From Peptococcus simiae (GTDB lineage: Bacteria > Bacillota > Peptococcia > Peptococcales > Peptococcaceae): a DNA stretch of 64,000 nucleotides. Position numbers and translations under genes: made by a program. A model generated the notes under the pieces. That model did not search any database and was not told the origin of the DNA. It saw only the letters and a list, made by a program, of their open reading frames with translations. The stretch covers positions 50,090 to 114,089 of the forward strand of contig NZ_JBJUVG010000005.1 of assembly GCF_046097595.1 (NCBI RefSeq), written 5' to 3'. How positions within the stretch are numbered: the stretch's first letter is position 1; each line of letters begins with the position of its first letter. This document shows positions 1 to 9,407 of the stretch, piece by piece.

Positions 1-347
1 CTGGTTGGTCAGAAAAAAATAAGGACCGGATAAAAGCCTTTATGAAAACAAGAGACCCCTATATCAAAAGCTACAGGGAACCCTCGGCTGCACTTGTTAA
101 GGATATTAAAAACTTCTTTAAAGCAGAAGTAAACACAACTTTTTCTGACGAACAAGTTAAGGATTTGATTAGCCGGCACGCTCTGTATACAAGTGATGAG
201 CAGCAAGAACTACTGGACCAGGGTCAAGTTGAACAATGGCTATCTGAAAACGCCGATATATACAGTCAGCAAGAAAAATTCACTCCGAAAGATTTAGAAA
301 GAATTAGAAAGGCTCATTTTTATATTAATGCCGGCTATTTAACTTAA
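1..347 (+). CDS. Unknown protein, 5'-partial at the window edge
   Basis: The reading frame is open from base 3 to the stop at 345-347. The ATG at 42 has no ribosome binding site at normal distance, while the upstream codons read smoothly (WSEKNKDRIKAF then MKTRDPY). The gene therefore probably starts outside the window and this is its C-terminal ~115 residues. The visible part is hydrophilic and probably helical, with no membrane segment and no motif I recognise. A strong bidirectional hairpin follows the stop, so it ends its own transcription unit. Starting at ATG 42 instead (101 aa) is possible but less likely. Confidence 0.55.
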   Translation, partial: GWSEKNKDRIKAFMKTRDPYIKSYREPSAALVKDIKNFFKAEVNTTFSDEQVKDLISRHALYTSDEQQELLDQGQVEQWLSENADIYSQQEKFTPKDLERIRKAHFYINAGYLT

Positions 348-350
348 TTT

Positions 351-396
351 AACGAATCGACCCAGGCATCGCAGAGTATGCCTGGGTCGATTCGTT
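351..396. terminator. Bidirectional terminator
   Basis: A perfect 19-bp inverted repeat (351-369 with 378-396) encloses an 8-nt loop. It lies between two convergent genes. T-rich sequence follows on the plus side and A-rich sequence precedes it, so it can serve both the left-edge gene and the ABC transporter operon. Confidence 0.85.
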
Positions 397-402
397 ATAC
401 AT

Positions 403-1146
403 TTAATTTTTATTCAAAAAAGCTTGGGTCCGTGGATTTTTTGGCCGGTCCAGGACCTCTTCCGGTGGGCCCTCTTCGACTATCAGGCCGTCGGCCATGA
501 AGATGACCCGGTCGGCCACATGGCGGGCGAAGGCCATTTCGTGGGTGACGATGACCATGGCCATGTTCTCTTCAGCCAGCTCCTGGATGACGGCCAGGAC
601 TTCCTGGGTTAGTTCCGGGTCCAGGGCAGAGGTTGGTTCGTCAAAGAAGATGATCTGGGGCTTCATGGCCAGGGCCCGGGCGATTGAGACCCGCTGTTGC
701 TGGCCGCCGGAGAGTTCGAAGGGATAGTTGTGGGCCTTGTCGGCCAGGCCCATCCGGGCCAGGAGCCCTTCAGCGGTGCGGACGGCCTCTTCCTTGCTCA
801 CTTTAAGCACATCCCGGGGGGCCAGGGTCAGGTTGGCCAAAACCGACAGGTGGGGAAAGAGGTTAAAGTGCTGGAAGACCATCCCGTAGAGGCGGTTGAT
901 CTTCTGCCTTTCTGCCGTAGGGGCATAGCCGTCTTTTTCCGTATAGAGGGTGAGGTCACCATAGTGAACTTCGCCTCCCTGGAGCTCTTCCAGGTTGGTG
1001 GCCAGGCGGATCAGGGTAGACTTGCCGCTCCCTGAAGGGCCGATAATGGCCACCACTTCCCCTTCGGCGACGTCCAGGGAAATGTCCTTTAAGACGGTAC
1101 GGTCCCCGAAGGATTTTTTGATGTGTTTCATGGATAATAGTTTCAT
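403..1146 (-). CDS. Polar amino-acid ABC transporter, ATP-binding protein
   Basis: This 247-residue cytoplasmic ATPase energises import by the neighbouring permease. The Walker A motif GPSGSGKST lies near residue 35, the signature LSGGQQQR near 145, the Walker B motif IIFFDEPTSALDP near 165 and the H-loop in IVTHEM near 200. Length and motifs match the GlnQ/HisP group. It is the last gene of a leftward operon (binding protein, permease, ATPase), 4 nt after the permease stop. The ribosome binding site before ATG 1146 is weak, so translational coupling is likely. The substrate within the polar amino-acid group cannot be told from sequence. Confidence 0.93.
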   Translation of the reverse strand: MKLLSMKHIKKSFGDRTVLKDISLDVAEGEVVAIIGPSGSGKSTLIRLATNLEELQGGEVHYGDLTLYTEKDGYAPTAERQKINRLYGMVFQHFNLFPHLSVLANLTLAPRDVLKVSKEEAVRTAEGLLARMGLADKAHNYPFELSGGQQQRVSIARALAMKPQIIFFDEPTSALDPELTQEVLAVIQELAEENMAMVIVTHEMAFARHVADRVIFMADGLIVEEGPPEEVLDRPKNPRTQAFLNKN

Positions 1147-1150
1147 TGGC

Positions 1151-1786
1151 TTACCTATAGTAGTTCAGTCCTTTTTCGATCCGGTCCATAATAAAGGCCA
1201 CCAGGTAGTTCATCGCATAATAGAAGACCGCCACCGCCAGATAAGGGCTCATGGAGGCTTCACGGGCCGCCATGGCCTTGGCGATAATAAAGGTCTCGCT
1301 GACGGAGATGACCATGGCCAGGGAAGTATCCTTAACCAGGGTAATAACTTCGTTGGTAATAGAGGGCATGACCGTCTTCATGACCTGGGGCAGCTGAATT
1401 TTAAAGAAGGTCTGGGCCTTACTGAGGCCCAGCACCTCCGCTGCCTCCAACTGGCCCCGGGGAATGGCCTCAAAACCGCCCCGGTAGATTTCCGCAAAGT
1501 AGGCGGCATAGTTAAAGACAAAGGCCACAATGGCTGCTCGGAACCGGTCCGGTGATGAAAGGCCAAATAAGTAATAGGGCCCAAAATAAACAAACATCAA
1601 TTGAAGCATGAGGGGCGTGCCCCGCATGACCGAGATATAGAAGGTCGTCAATAAACTGATGGGTTTAAAGCGCGACTTCTTCAGCAGCATAACGACAAAA
1701 CCCAGGGGCATCGCCAACACTAGGGTTATAAAGAATATAGCCAGTGTATTGCGAAACCCCTGAGATAATTCAATCAGCATATCCAT
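1151..1786 (-). CDS. Polar amino-acid ABC transporter, permease
   Basis: This 211-residue membrane protein of the HisM/GlnP family has about five hydrophobic segments. The conserved EAA-type loop is visible as EAAEVLGLSKAQTFFKIQLPQ near residues 115-135, where the ATPase docks. An N-terminal stretch (RNTLAIFFITLVLAMPLG) forms the first membrane span. A single permease implies a homodimeric channel. It is the middle gene of the operon, between the lipoprotein and the ATPase, and would carry an amino acid released by that lipoprotein. Confidence 0.92.
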   Translation of the reverse strand: MDMLIELSQGFRNTLAIFFITLVLAMPLGFVVMLLKKSRFKPISLLTTFYISVMRGTPLMLQLMFVYFGPYYLFGLSSPDRFRAAIVAFVFNYAAYFAEIYRGGFEAIPRGQLEAAEVLGLSKAQTFFKIQLPQVMKTVMPSITNEVITLVKDTSLAMVISVSETFIIAKAMAAREASMSPYLAVAVFYYAMNYLVAFIMDRIEKGLNYYR

Positions 1787-1824
1787 CCGTTAAGGTATCC
1801 ACCACCTGTTAGAGTTTTTGGCAC

Positions 1825-2640
1825 TTACTTGCCGAGCAGGGTAATGTCTTCCTTGAAGTATTTTTCAGAGAGCTCTTTGAGCTTGCCTTCTTTGGCCAGT
1901 TCTTCAAGGGCTGCATCGACTTTCTTAGCCAGGTCTTCATTGCCGAGTTTGAAACCGACAGCGTATTCTTCTTCACTCATGGCTTCATCAAGGACTTTGA
2001 ATTCCCGGCCCTGAGCGATATTATACCGCGCAACGACCTCATCCATCAAGACCGCATCACAAGAACCTTGTTCTAAGTCGGTTAAGGCGGTCATGTTTTC
2101 CGGTACCATGGTGACGGTGCCTAAAGAATCTTTAAAGTCCCCATTATCATTAAGGGCGTTTTCAGCGGTAGATCCCTGTTGTAGTTCGATGGTCTTGCCC
2201 TTTAAGTCCGCCAGAGCCTTAATATCGGAATCTTTTTTCACCACTAAAACCTGGCGGTTTTGCATGTAGGGTTTGCTGAAGGTGTACTTATCTTCCCGGC
2301 CGGTCATAGTGAAGCCGTTCCAAATGCAGTTGATATTGCCGGTATCTAATTCAGCATCTTTAGAATCCCAGTCAATGGGTTGTAAAGAGATGTCATAGCC
2401 CATTTTTTCAGCAGCCAGTTTGGCCAGTTCGATGTCAAAGCCAGTGAATTCACCCTTGGCATCCTTGAAGCCCATGGGCGGGAAGCTTTGGTCAAAACCG
2501 ACAATTAAGGTCTCGTTACCGGAAGCTGCCGGCGCAGAGCTGTCACCGGCCGGGGCTGACGTATCGCCACCGCCGCCACCACAAGCTGTCAGGGCAAAGG
2601 CTGCCACCATAATCATTGCTAAGATACTTTTCTTTTTCAT
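1825..2640 (-). CDS. Amino-acid ABC transporter substrate-binding lipoprotein
   Basis: This 271-residue SBP_bac_3 family protein has an N-terminal lipoprotein signal (MKKKSILAMIMVAAFALTAC), with the cysteine as lipidation site, then a Gly/Ser-rich linker and the bilobal binding domain (IVGFDQSFPPMGFKD at its start). I set the start at ATG 2640 because AAGGGGG lies 8 nt upstream; the frame stays open for 14 further codons that would spoil the signal peptide. First gene of the operon. It captures a polar amino acid outside the membrane and delivers it to the permease. Specificity is not deducible; a glutamine- or cystine-like substrate is possible. Confidence 0.92.
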   Translation of the reverse strand: MKKKSILAMIMVAAFALTACGGGGGDTSAPAGDSSAPAASGNETLIVGFDQSFPPMGFKDAKGEFTGFDIELAKLAAEKMGYDISLQPIDWDSKDAELDTGNINCIWNGFTMTGREDKYTFSKPYMQNRQVLVVKKDSDIKALADLKGKTIELQQGSTAENALNDNGDFKDSLGTVTMVPENMTALTDLEQGSCDAVLMDEVVARYNIAQGREFKVLDEAMSEEEYAVGFKLGNEDLAKKVDAALEELAKEGKLKELSEKYFKEDITLLGK

Positions 2641-2776
2641 TCTTGGTATCCCCCTTGGATTTATTTTGCAAACATCTCTCATCGCTTTAGTTCGTTAACA
2701 TGATAACATGCCCCTGGAAGGATTGCAACCCTTTATCGCTTTATTTGACTAAATTTTTTTTGCCAAGGCCCAAGCA

Positions 2777-2805
2777 TTGAAGAAAAGGCCCCTATATGGT
2801 ATAAT
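2777..2805 (+). promoter_or_regulatory. Sigma-A promoter of ssrA
   Basis: The -35 is TTGAAG (2777-2782) and the -10 a perfect TATAAT (2800-2805), with a 17-nt spacer. Transcription would begin near 2812, and RNase P would trim to the mature tmRNA end at 2821. Confidence 0.8.
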
Positions 2806-2820
2806 AATGGCCTATCCTTC

Positions 2821-3172
2821 GGGGGTGTAATGGCTTCGACGGGGGATTGCAAGACCATTGCCTGCGTGTCGAGTTTGACCCGGCCTCGTAAAACGAGTCA
2901 AAACAATAACTGCTAAAAACAATAATTTAGCCTTCGCGGCGTAACACCCGTGAACTCTCTGCCTGCTGTGTCTGAGGTGCGGGACCGGAGAGCCAAATAT
3001 CAGACTACCTGACGGTCACTGCCGGATAGCCGCCGGGGAATTTTATCCGACTCGCCGCAAAAGCAACCTGATGACAGGTGGCTGCGCGGTTAAATCTTAA
3101 GTATGTCATCTACACACGTAGACGGTTCTGGGATTGATCTTTCGGACAGGGGTTCGACTCCCCTCACCTCCA
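2821..3172 (+). ncRNA. ssrA: tmRNA (transfer-messenger RNA)
   Basis: The 5' GGGGGTGTAATGGCTTCGAC is the standard tmRNA start and pairs with the 3' CACCTCC, followed by discriminator A at 3172. The T arm GGGGTTCGACTCCCC is intact. CCA is not encoded. The tag frame runs 2912-2944 and reads AKNNNLAFAA then TAA, ending in the expected hydrophobic -AA proteolysis signal. The RNA rescues ribosomes stalled on broken mRNAs and tags the product for degradation by proteases such as ClpXP. Confidence 0.95.
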
Positions 3173-3203
3173 TATTAAGCAGTCATGATAAGGGAATAGG
3201 ATT

Positions 3204-3235
3204 AAAGCCGCTGGCAATAGCGGCTTTTCTTTTTG
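3204..3235 (+). terminator. Terminator after ssrA
   Basis: A 9-bp stem (AAAGCCGCT at 3204-3212 with AGCGGCTTT at 3219-3227) is followed by a T-rich tail. Confidence 0.85.
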
Positions 3236-3266
3236 GCTTACACCGTCAACTCCAGCGCACTATCCA

Positions 3267-3308
3267 AAAAGGAGACCCTGCCTCAGAAATGAAGCCGGGT
3301 CTCCTTTT
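3267..3308. terminator. Terminator between ssrA and the sulfate permease
   Basis: The arms AAAAGGAGACCC (3267-3278) and GGGTCTCCTTTT (3297-3308) form a 12-bp stem with an 18-nt loop. A and T runs on both sides allow use by the leftward permease gene as well as readthrough from ssrA. Confidence 0.75.
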
Positions 3309-3344
3309 GAATGCCTTGAAGCAAGGGGCCTTTCCCTCACGACC

Positions 3345-5024
3345 TTAATCGACCACCGGGGCCCTATCATCGACAGACCGCAAGATGGCCTGCTCGGCGC
3401 TGGGGTAGAGATGGTCGCGGCCGATGATGTCTAAAAAGCCGCTCCGTTCCAGGTAACGCATAACAGCCGGTTGGACGCTGGAGACAGACAGCTGGGTCCC
3501 CTCCTCTTTTAGGTCTTCAGCCAGCTCCATAAGGGCCTGGACCCCTGACAGGTCGATGACCGGCACCCCCCGCATGGAGAGGATGATGACATCACTATGG
3601 GGCATGGTCCGCAGTTTATCCTTGAGCCGGTCGACGACCCCAAAAAAGAGGGTGCCGGTGATATAGACCACCCGGACTTCATTAATATCGGGCACCCGGT
3701 CCAGGCCCATGCCGATTTCCTTGAGCCGGGCATTGTCTACGTCGGCAATATTGATTTCCAGCCGGCTCATCCGGGCCACAATAAGGACCAGGGAAAAAAC
3801 CACGCCGATGATAATGGCCTGGGTCAGGTCCAAGAGCACGGTCGCTGCCAGGGTAATGGTAAACTTGGCAATGCCGCTTTTAAAGCGGTGGGAAAAGATA
3901 AAACGGATATTGGACCAGTCATTCATCCGCCAGGCAGTGACCATAAGGATGCCTGCCAGAGCGGATAGGGGAATGGCGGACATAACTGGGGTGAGGATAA
4001 ACATGGATAAAAGGAGGATAATGCTATGGATAATCCCGGTGAGCCTGGTCCGGCAGCCGGACTTAATGGCCACTGAGGTCCGGGCGATGGCTGCTGTCGC
4101 CGGAATCCCTCCAAAGAAGGGGATGACCAGGTTGCCGATGCCTTGGGCGACCAGCTCCCGGTTACTCTTGAGCCGCTCGTCGGTCATTTTTTCCGCCGAG
4201 GCCCCACAGAGGAGGCTTTCAACCATACATAGGAGGGCAATGGACAGGGCCGGCATCAGATAATGGGGCCAGGCCAGGGGGTTCAGGTCGGCGAGGGTCA
4301 GCCGGTCCTCGAGCAAGAGGGTCCGGGGAATATCACCGACGACGGGCAGCTCCCAGTGGAAAATCCCCTGAAAGACCAGGACGGCCACCAGGGCGATAAG
4401 GCTGGAAGGCAGGACAGCATTCCATTTTTTAGGCCAGGCAGCCATGAGAAAGATGACCCCCAGGCCGATGGCAGTGGTTTTCACATCCGGTACGGCCCCG
4501 GTTTGAATATAAGAGGCCACTTTTAAGAGGGCCAGGTCGCCTTCCGATTGGAGGCCCAAAAAGTTATCCAGCTGGCCCAGGGCAATGACCGCTGCAATCC
4601 CGGAAGTAAAACCGGTAATAACCGAGGAGGGCACAAAGGCAATAAGCCGGCCCAGGCGGAAAAGTCCGGCTAAGACCAGAAGAATTCCTGCCAAAAAGCC
4701 GGCCACCAAGACACCGGTGAGCCCTTCTTTGGCAACCAGGGACAGTAAAATGGCCATCATGGCCCCGGTCGGTCCGGATATCTGGTAACTGGCCCCGGAC
4801 AGGCTGCTGATGACCAGGCCGCCAATGACCGCCGTCACGAGGCCGGCGGCGGCCGAAGCCCCGGCCCCAACGCCAAAGGCCAGGGCCAGGGGCAGGGCCA
4901 CCGCTGCAACGGTAATACCGGCCATGACATCCTGAGAAAAAGCCGCCCCATTATAGGCCCTAAACTCCCGTCTCAAGTCCTGTGCATACTCCCGGCACAG
5001 GGTCCAAGCATAAAATTCTCTCAA
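3345..5024 (-). CDS. SulP family sulfate/anion permease
   Basis: This 559-residue protein has a SulP transport core of many membrane segments (about residues 30-410) and a C-terminal cytoplasmic STAS domain (about 440-545, with VIDLSGVQALMELAEDL). The start is TTG at 5024, chosen because AAGGGG lies 8 nt upstream. SulP carriers move sulfate, bicarbonate or other anions. Sulfate is a sensible guess because a Dsr electron-transfer operon lies 27 kb away, but the sequence alone does not decide. It is monocistronic, with its own terminator downstream. Confidence 0.88.
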   Translation of the reverse strand: MREFYAWTLCREYAQDLRREFRAYNGAAFSQDVMAGITVAAVALPLALAFGVGAGASAAAGLVTAVIGGLVISSLSGASYQISGPTGAMMAILLSLVAKEGLTGVLVAGFLAGILLVLAGLFRLGRLIAFVPSSVITGFTSGIAAVIALGQLDNFLGLQSEGDLALLKVASYIQTGAVPDVKTTAIGLGVIFLMAAWPKKWNAVLPSSLIALVAVLVFQGIFHWELPVVGDIPRTLLLEDRLTLADLNPLAWPHYLMPALSIALLCMVESLLCGASAEKMTDERLKSNRELVAQGIGNLVIPFFGGIPATAAIARTSVAIKSGCRTRLTGIIHSIILLLSMFILTPVMSAIPLSALAGILMVTAWRMNDWSNIRFIFSHRFKSGIAKFTITLAATVLLDLTQAIIIGVVFSLVLIVARMSRLEINIADVDNARLKEIGMGLDRVPDINEVRVVYITGTLFFGVVDRLKDKLRTMPHSDVIILSMRGVPVIDLSGVQALMELAEDLKEEGTQLSVSSVQPAVMRYLERSGFLDIIGRDHLYPSAEQAILRSVDDRAPVVD

Positions 5025-5180
5025 TCACTGCACCCCTTTTAATTATCGAAACGTACTCATAAAAAGCGCTATAGACTATATCTAGTATCCCCTATCTAAG
5101 GAAAAAAAGCAAATTTTAACCCTGTCTTGACCCGGCTTAGGCTTTTGCAAAAAGATAATAAACCCGTAAGGGCTAAATGA

Positions 5181-5212
5181 AAAAGGCGCCCACCTTTCAG
5201 TGGACGCCTTTT
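5181..5212 (-). terminator. Terminator of the ctsR-clpC operon
   Basis: AAAAGGCG and CCAC pair with GTGG and CGCCTTTT around one mismatch. On the minus strand the stem ends in a T run just beyond the clpC stop. Confidence 0.85.
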
Positions 5213-5239
5213 GATAGCCTGTTTTTATACAAGTGCTGC

Positions 5240-7690
5240 TTATTTTAAAACAATCTTATCGTCTACGTAGTCAACGGTAATGGTACTGCCTTCATCAAAC
5301 TGCTTGGCCAGGATGGCATCGGAAAGGGGGTCTTCAATTTCATTTTGAATGGCCCGGCGCAGGGGGCGGGCGCCGTATTCCGGATCATAGCCAACTTCGC
5401 TGATGTGGGCTTGAGCGGCATCGGTTAATTCTAAGGAAAGGTCCATTTCTGCCAGCCGCTTGCGCAGGTCGCCGAGCATGAGGCCGACGATCTCTTTGAG
5501 CTGGTCTTTTTCCAGGGCATGGAAGACGACGGTATCATCAATCCGGTTGAGGAATTCAGGTCGGAAGACCTTTTTCACTGCATCCAGAACTTTTTTCTTC
5601 ATGCTGCTGTAGTCTTTTTGGCTCTTATCTTCTCCATCGGCCAGGGTCGCAAAGCCCAGACCGCCGGCGCCTTTGATTTCCTTGGCCCCAATATTGGAGG
5701 TCATGATGATGACGGTGTTCTTGAAGTCGACCACCCGGCCCTGGCTATCGGTGAGACGGCCATCGTCCAGGACTTGCAGGAGCAGGTTAAAGACGTCCGG
5801 ATGGGCTTTTTCAATTTCATCTAAGAGGATGACGCTATAGGGTTTCCGGCGGACGGCTTCGGTCAGTTGGCCACCTTCCTCGTAACCAACGTATCCCGGA
5901 GGCGCCCCGGTGAGCCGACTGACGGCGAATTTTTCCATGTATTCACTCATGTCAATCCGGACCATGTTGTCTTCGTCATCGAAGAGGGCTTCGGCCAGGG
6001 CCTTGGCCAGTTCGGTTTTACCAACCCCGGTGGGCCCCAGGAAGAGGAAGCTGCCAATGGGCCGTTTGGGGTCTTTCAGGCCGGAATGGGCCCGGCGGAC
6101 GGCCTTGGAAACGGCGGTGACGGCTTCATCCTGGCCGATAACCCGTTCGTGCAGGAGGCTTTCCATATTGAGGAGCCGGTCGCTTTCCGTTTCGGTGAGC
6201 TTGGTGACCGGGACGCCACTCCAAGTGGAGACCACTTCGGCGACGTCTTCAGCATTAACTTCTTCCGCCTGGCCGGTCTGGCCCTTCTTCCATTCACCTT
6301 GGAGGTCCGCCAGTTTGTCCTTGGCGGCCTTTTCCTTGTCCCGGTATTCGGCAGCCTTTTCGTAGTCCTGGGCGGCGACAGCACTTTCTTTTTCTTGGGC
6401 ATAGGTGCGGATGTCGTTTTCCAGGTCCTTGACTTCCGGCGGAGCAGTATAGGCCTTTAGCCGGACTTTAGAGCAGGCTTCATCGATAAGGTCGATGGCC
6501 TTGTCCGGTAACTGCCGGTCGGCAATGTAGCGGTCGGACAGGTGGACAGCGGCATCGATGGCTTCATCGGTAATAGTGACCTTGTGGTGGGCTTCATACT
6601 TGTCCCGGATTCCCTTTAAGATGTCAATGGATTCTTCCGGGCTGGGGGCATCCACCATAACGGGCTGGAAGCGGCGTTCCAGGGCGGCGTCTTTTTCGAT
6701 GTGTTTGCGGTATTCATCCAGGGTGGTGGCCCCAATGAGCTGGAGGTCACCCCGGGCCAGTTCAGGTTTTAAGATATTGGCGGCGTCCAGGGCCCCTTCT
6801 GCAGCGCCGGCACCGATGATGGTGTGGAGCTCGTCAATGAAGAGGATGACGTCCTGCCGTTGCTTAACTTCTTCGACGACTTTTTTTAGCCGTTCTTCAA
6901 AGTCACCCCGGTACTTGCTCCCGGCAACCAGGTTACTCAGGTTCAGGGTGATGATTTGCTTGTCGCGCAGGAGTTCCGGCACATCGCCGGAAACAATGCG
7001 CTGGGCCAGTCCTTCAGCGATGGCGGTTTTACCAACGCCGGGTTCCCCGATGAGGGCGGGGTTATTCTTGGTCCGGCGGACCAGAATCTGGATGACCCTG
7101 TCGATTTCCTTTTGCCGGCCGATGACAGGGTCAATTTTCCCGTCTTTGGCGGCCTTGTTCAGGTTGGTGCCGAATTCTTCCAGGCCGCCGCCATTGCCGC
7201 CTTCAGGGACTTGCCCATCAGGACCGGGCATTTGGCTGGCGCCACCGGTTTGCCCACCGCCCAGGAGGGCGATAATCTGGGCCCGGACCTTGTCAGCGGT
7301 AATGCCCTGGTTGACCAGGACTTGGAAGGCCACCCCTTCCCCTTCGCGGATAATCCCCAAGAGGAGGTGTTCGGTGGCCACATAGTTGACGCCCCAACGG
7401 ACGGCTTCATCCTTGGCCAGGTCGAAGACTTTTTTCACCCGGGGGGTGATCCGCAGCTGGTTGGGGTTGACCTGGCTAGAGCCCGGTTGAACCATCCGGC
7501 TGACATCCTGTTTAATGCGGTCGGCGTCTACCCCGAGAGATTCCAGGGCTTTAGCGGCCACGCCGTGGCCTTCATCTATAATCCCGAGCAGGAGATGCTC
7601 GGTGCCCACTGCCGGCTGGTGCATGGCAAGGGCTTCTTGTTGGGCCAAGGCAATGACTTGCATGGCTCTTTCAGTAAAGTTATTTAACAT
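5240..7690 (-). CDS. clpC: ATP-dependent Clp protease ATPase subunit ClpC
   Basis: This 816-residue AAA+ unfoldase feeds substrates to ClpP. It has a double Clp-N repeat (about 1-140), a first AAA module with Walker A GEPGVGKT near 215, a UVR/middle domain near 420-460 that binds adaptors, and a second AAA module with Walker A GPTGVGKT near 555 and the clamp-loader-like C-terminal D2 domain. RBS AAAGGAGG precedes ATG 7690. It is the last gene of the ctsR-mcsA-mcsB-clpC operon, 4 nt after mcsB. ClpC with McsB degrades arginine-phosphorylated proteins. Confidence 0.98.
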   Translation of the reverse strand: MLNNFTERAMQVIALAQQEALAMHQPAVGTEHLLLGIIDEGHGVAAKALESLGVDADRIKQDVSRMVQPGSSQVNPNQLRITPRVKKVFDLAKDEAVRWGVNYVATEHLLLGIIREGEGVAFQVLVNQGITADKVRAQIIALLGGGQTGGASQMPGPDGQVPEGGNGGGLEEFGTNLNKAAKDGKIDPVIGRQKEIDRVIQILVRRTKNNPALIGEPGVGKTAIAEGLAQRIVSGDVPELLRDKQIITLNLSNLVAGSKYRGDFEERLKKVVEEVKQRQDVILFIDELHTIIGAGAAEGALDAANILKPELARGDLQLIGATTLDEYRKHIEKDAALERRFQPVMVDAPSPEESIDILKGIRDKYEAHHKVTITDEAIDAAVHLSDRYIADRQLPDKAIDLIDEACSKVRLKAYTAPPEVKDLENDIRTYAQEKESAVAAQDYEKAAEYRDKEKAAKDKLADLQGEWKKGQTGQAEEVNAEDVAEVVSTWSGVPVTKLTETESDRLLNMESLLHERVIGQDEAVTAVSKAVRRAHSGLKDPKRPIGSFLFLGPTGVGKTELAKALAEALFDDEDNMVRIDMSEYMEKFAVSRLTGAPPGYVGYEEGGQLTEAVRRKPYSVILLDEIEKAHPDVFNLLLQVLDDGRLTDSQGRVVDFKNTVIIMTSNIGAKEIKGAGGLGFATLADGEDKSQKDYSSMKKKVLDAVKKVFRPEFLNRIDDTVVFHALEKDQLKEIVGLMLGDLRKRLAEMDLSLELTDAAQAHISEVGYDPEYGARPLRRAIQNEIEDPLSDAILAKQFDEGSTITVDYVDDKIVLK

Positions 7691-7694
7691 AAGC

Positions 7695-8768
7695 TCACGC
7701 CTCCTTTGTCGAATGATCGACAGGTAAGTGTAGTTGTTGTCTTAATTGACTGGCCCGGAGGGCATCCCTACCCGCTTCATCGGCCGGCTGGCCCTCTTTG
7801 AGCATGAGGTAGCCCGGCTGGGCGAGCAGGTAGGCCCGGTCGACTTGGGCCAGGCTGAGGGGGGCCAGGGTCCCGGTGGCTGCGCCCATCCGGAGGGGGG
7901 AGAGCAGCTTGTAGGCCTCGGCCGAACTCAGCCGGCGGGCATAGGCACAAATGCCGTAATTCCGCCAGATTTCATCTTCCAGGGCCAGGCCCCGGGATTT
8001 GTCCAGGTCTTCCCGGGCCTGGCGTTCGGCAGTGATTAACCGACGGGCGGCCCCTTCCAGGGTCCTGATGATGTCTTCTTCCGTCCGGCCCAGGCTTTGC
8101 TGGTTGGATATCTGATAGAAGTCACCAACAGCCTCGCTGCCTTCGCCAAAGAGGCCCCGGACAGCTAGGCCCATCTGAGAGAAGTCTTGGATGAGCCGGA
8201 GGCCGCCGGTCAGCCGGAGGGCCGGCAGGTGGACCAAGACACTAGCCCGGAGCCCGGTGCCGATATTGGTCGGGCAGGCGGTCAGGTAGCCCAGCTTTTC
8301 ATCAAAGGCGTAGGGGCTGGCGGCCCCCAGGCCATCATCCAGGGCATTGGCCCGCTGCCAGGCGGCGCCCAGATTCAGCCCCGGCTCAAAGACCTGGATC
8401 CGGAGCTGGTCTTCTTCATTGACCATGACCGAGACCCCGTCATCATCTGACAGCATGAGGGCCCGGTAGCGATCGTCATCCTTGGCCTGGTCAGGACTGA
8501 TGAAGTGTTTTTCCACCAGGACCCGGCGGACCAGGGCCGACTGGCGGCTCAGGTCAATGAATTGGTAGCCGGGGTGGTCGCTGCAAAAGTCACTGATAAT
8601 CTTCCAAACCCGGAGGGCACTTTCCCGGTCTTCCCGGTTGGGGAAGGGCTCGGCCTTAAAGTTCCGGGCCAGGCGGATCCGGGAGGACAGGACCACGTCC
8701 TTATCCGGCCCTTCACCGCTGGTCCAGGGGCTTTCCGGGGCCTGGAGCCGGTCGACTAAATCAGGCAT
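7695..8768 (-). CDS. mcsB: Protein-arginine kinase McsB
   Basis: A 357-residue member of the phosphagen kinase fold. It carries the nucleotide-binding element VVLSSRIRLARN near residue 25 and an acidic loop region VMVNEEDQLRIQ near 120. It phosphorylates arginines on proteins, marking them for ClpCP, and inactivates CtsR. I chose ATG 8768: its GGGAGGTGG site is well spaced and the start overlaps the mcsA stop by 8 nt. The frame extends 35 codons further upstream inside mcsA, but that leader is basic and unlike the family. Activity needs McsA, encoded immediately upstream. Confidence 0.96.
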   Translation of the reverse strand: MPDLVDRLQAPESPWTSGEGPDKDVVLSSRIRLARNFKAEPFPNREDRESALRVWKIISDFCSDHPGYQFIDLSRQSALVRRVLVEKHFISPDQAKDDDRYRALMLSDDDGVSVMVNEEDQLRIQVFEPGLNLGAAWQRANALDDGLGAASPYAFDEKLGYLTACPTNIGTGLRASVLVHLPALRLTGGLRLIQDFSQMGLAVRGLFGEGSEAVGDFYQISNQQSLGRTEEDIIRTLEGAARRLITAERQAREDLDKSRGLALEDEIWRNYGICAYARRLSSAEAYKLLSPLRMGAATGTLAPLSLAQVDRAYLLAQPGYLMLKEGQPADEAGRDALRASQLRQQLHLPVDHSTKEA

Positions 8769-9393
8769 CGCTGCCACCTCCCTGGTCTTGGTCTGTCTTA
8801 TCTTCTGCTTGCTCGTTTTCCTTATTTTGATCAATGGGCGCCGCGGCCTGGTTTTCTTCGGCCCGGATTTCATCTCTTAATTCAGCTGCCCGTTCGTAAT
8901 TTTCATTGGCAATGGCCTCTTTTAAGGCCTGGCGCAACCGGTCAATGGCCCGCTTTTCACTGTAGGCGGTGCTGACTCCTTCCGGCACCTTGCCGACATG
9001 CTCGGTATGCCCGTGCAGCCGCCGCAGGAGGGGCGGGATCAAGTCGGAAAAGTGGTCGTAGCATTCGGCACAACCCAGGAGGCCATTTTGCTGGAAGGCC
9101 CGCCAGGTCATCCCGCAGGAGGGACAGGGCAGGGGTTCTTGGGCCGATTGGCCGGCGGAAACAGCTGATTCCGGACTGCCGGTAAAAAAGCTATTCATCA
9201 TCTGAGCCAGGTTAAAGGGCTCGTAGCCGTCATTAAAGAGCTGACTAAAGCCGCCAAGCTGAGATGTTGCCATGCCGACCTTACCCAGCGCCGCAGCGCA
9301 GTCTCCACAAAGGTGTTCTTCTGTCTTCTGACCATTGATCACTGAAACGGTATGGTATGTGGCTTGATTGTTATGACAATGTTGACAAAGCAT
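8761..9393 (-). CDS. mcsA: McsA, zinc-binding activator of McsB
   Basis: This 210-residue protein has two paired CxxC zinc sites (CQHC...CGDC near residue 3-35 and CPSC...CAEC near 95-120), a UVR motif (AIANENYERAAELRDEI near 170) and an acidic disordered tail. It activates the arginine kinase McsB and helps control CtsR. The ATG at 9393 follows AAGGGTG by 6 nt; the in-frame GTG three codons earlier overlaps that site. The gene sits 14 nt after ctsR and overlaps mcsB, so the three are translated together. Confidence 0.95.
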   Translation of the reverse strand: MLCQHCHNNQATYHTVSVINGQKTEEHLCGDCAAALGKVGMATSQLGGFSQLFNDGYEPFNLAQMMNSFFTGSPESAVSAGQSAQEPLPCPSCGMTWRAFQQNGLLGCAECYDHFSDLIPPLLRRLHGHTEHVGKVPEGVSTAYSEKRAIDRLRQALKEAIANENYERAAELRDEIRAEENQAAAPIDQNKENEQAEDKTDQDQGGGSDA

Positions 9394-9407
9394 CTCTGTC
9401 ACCCTTT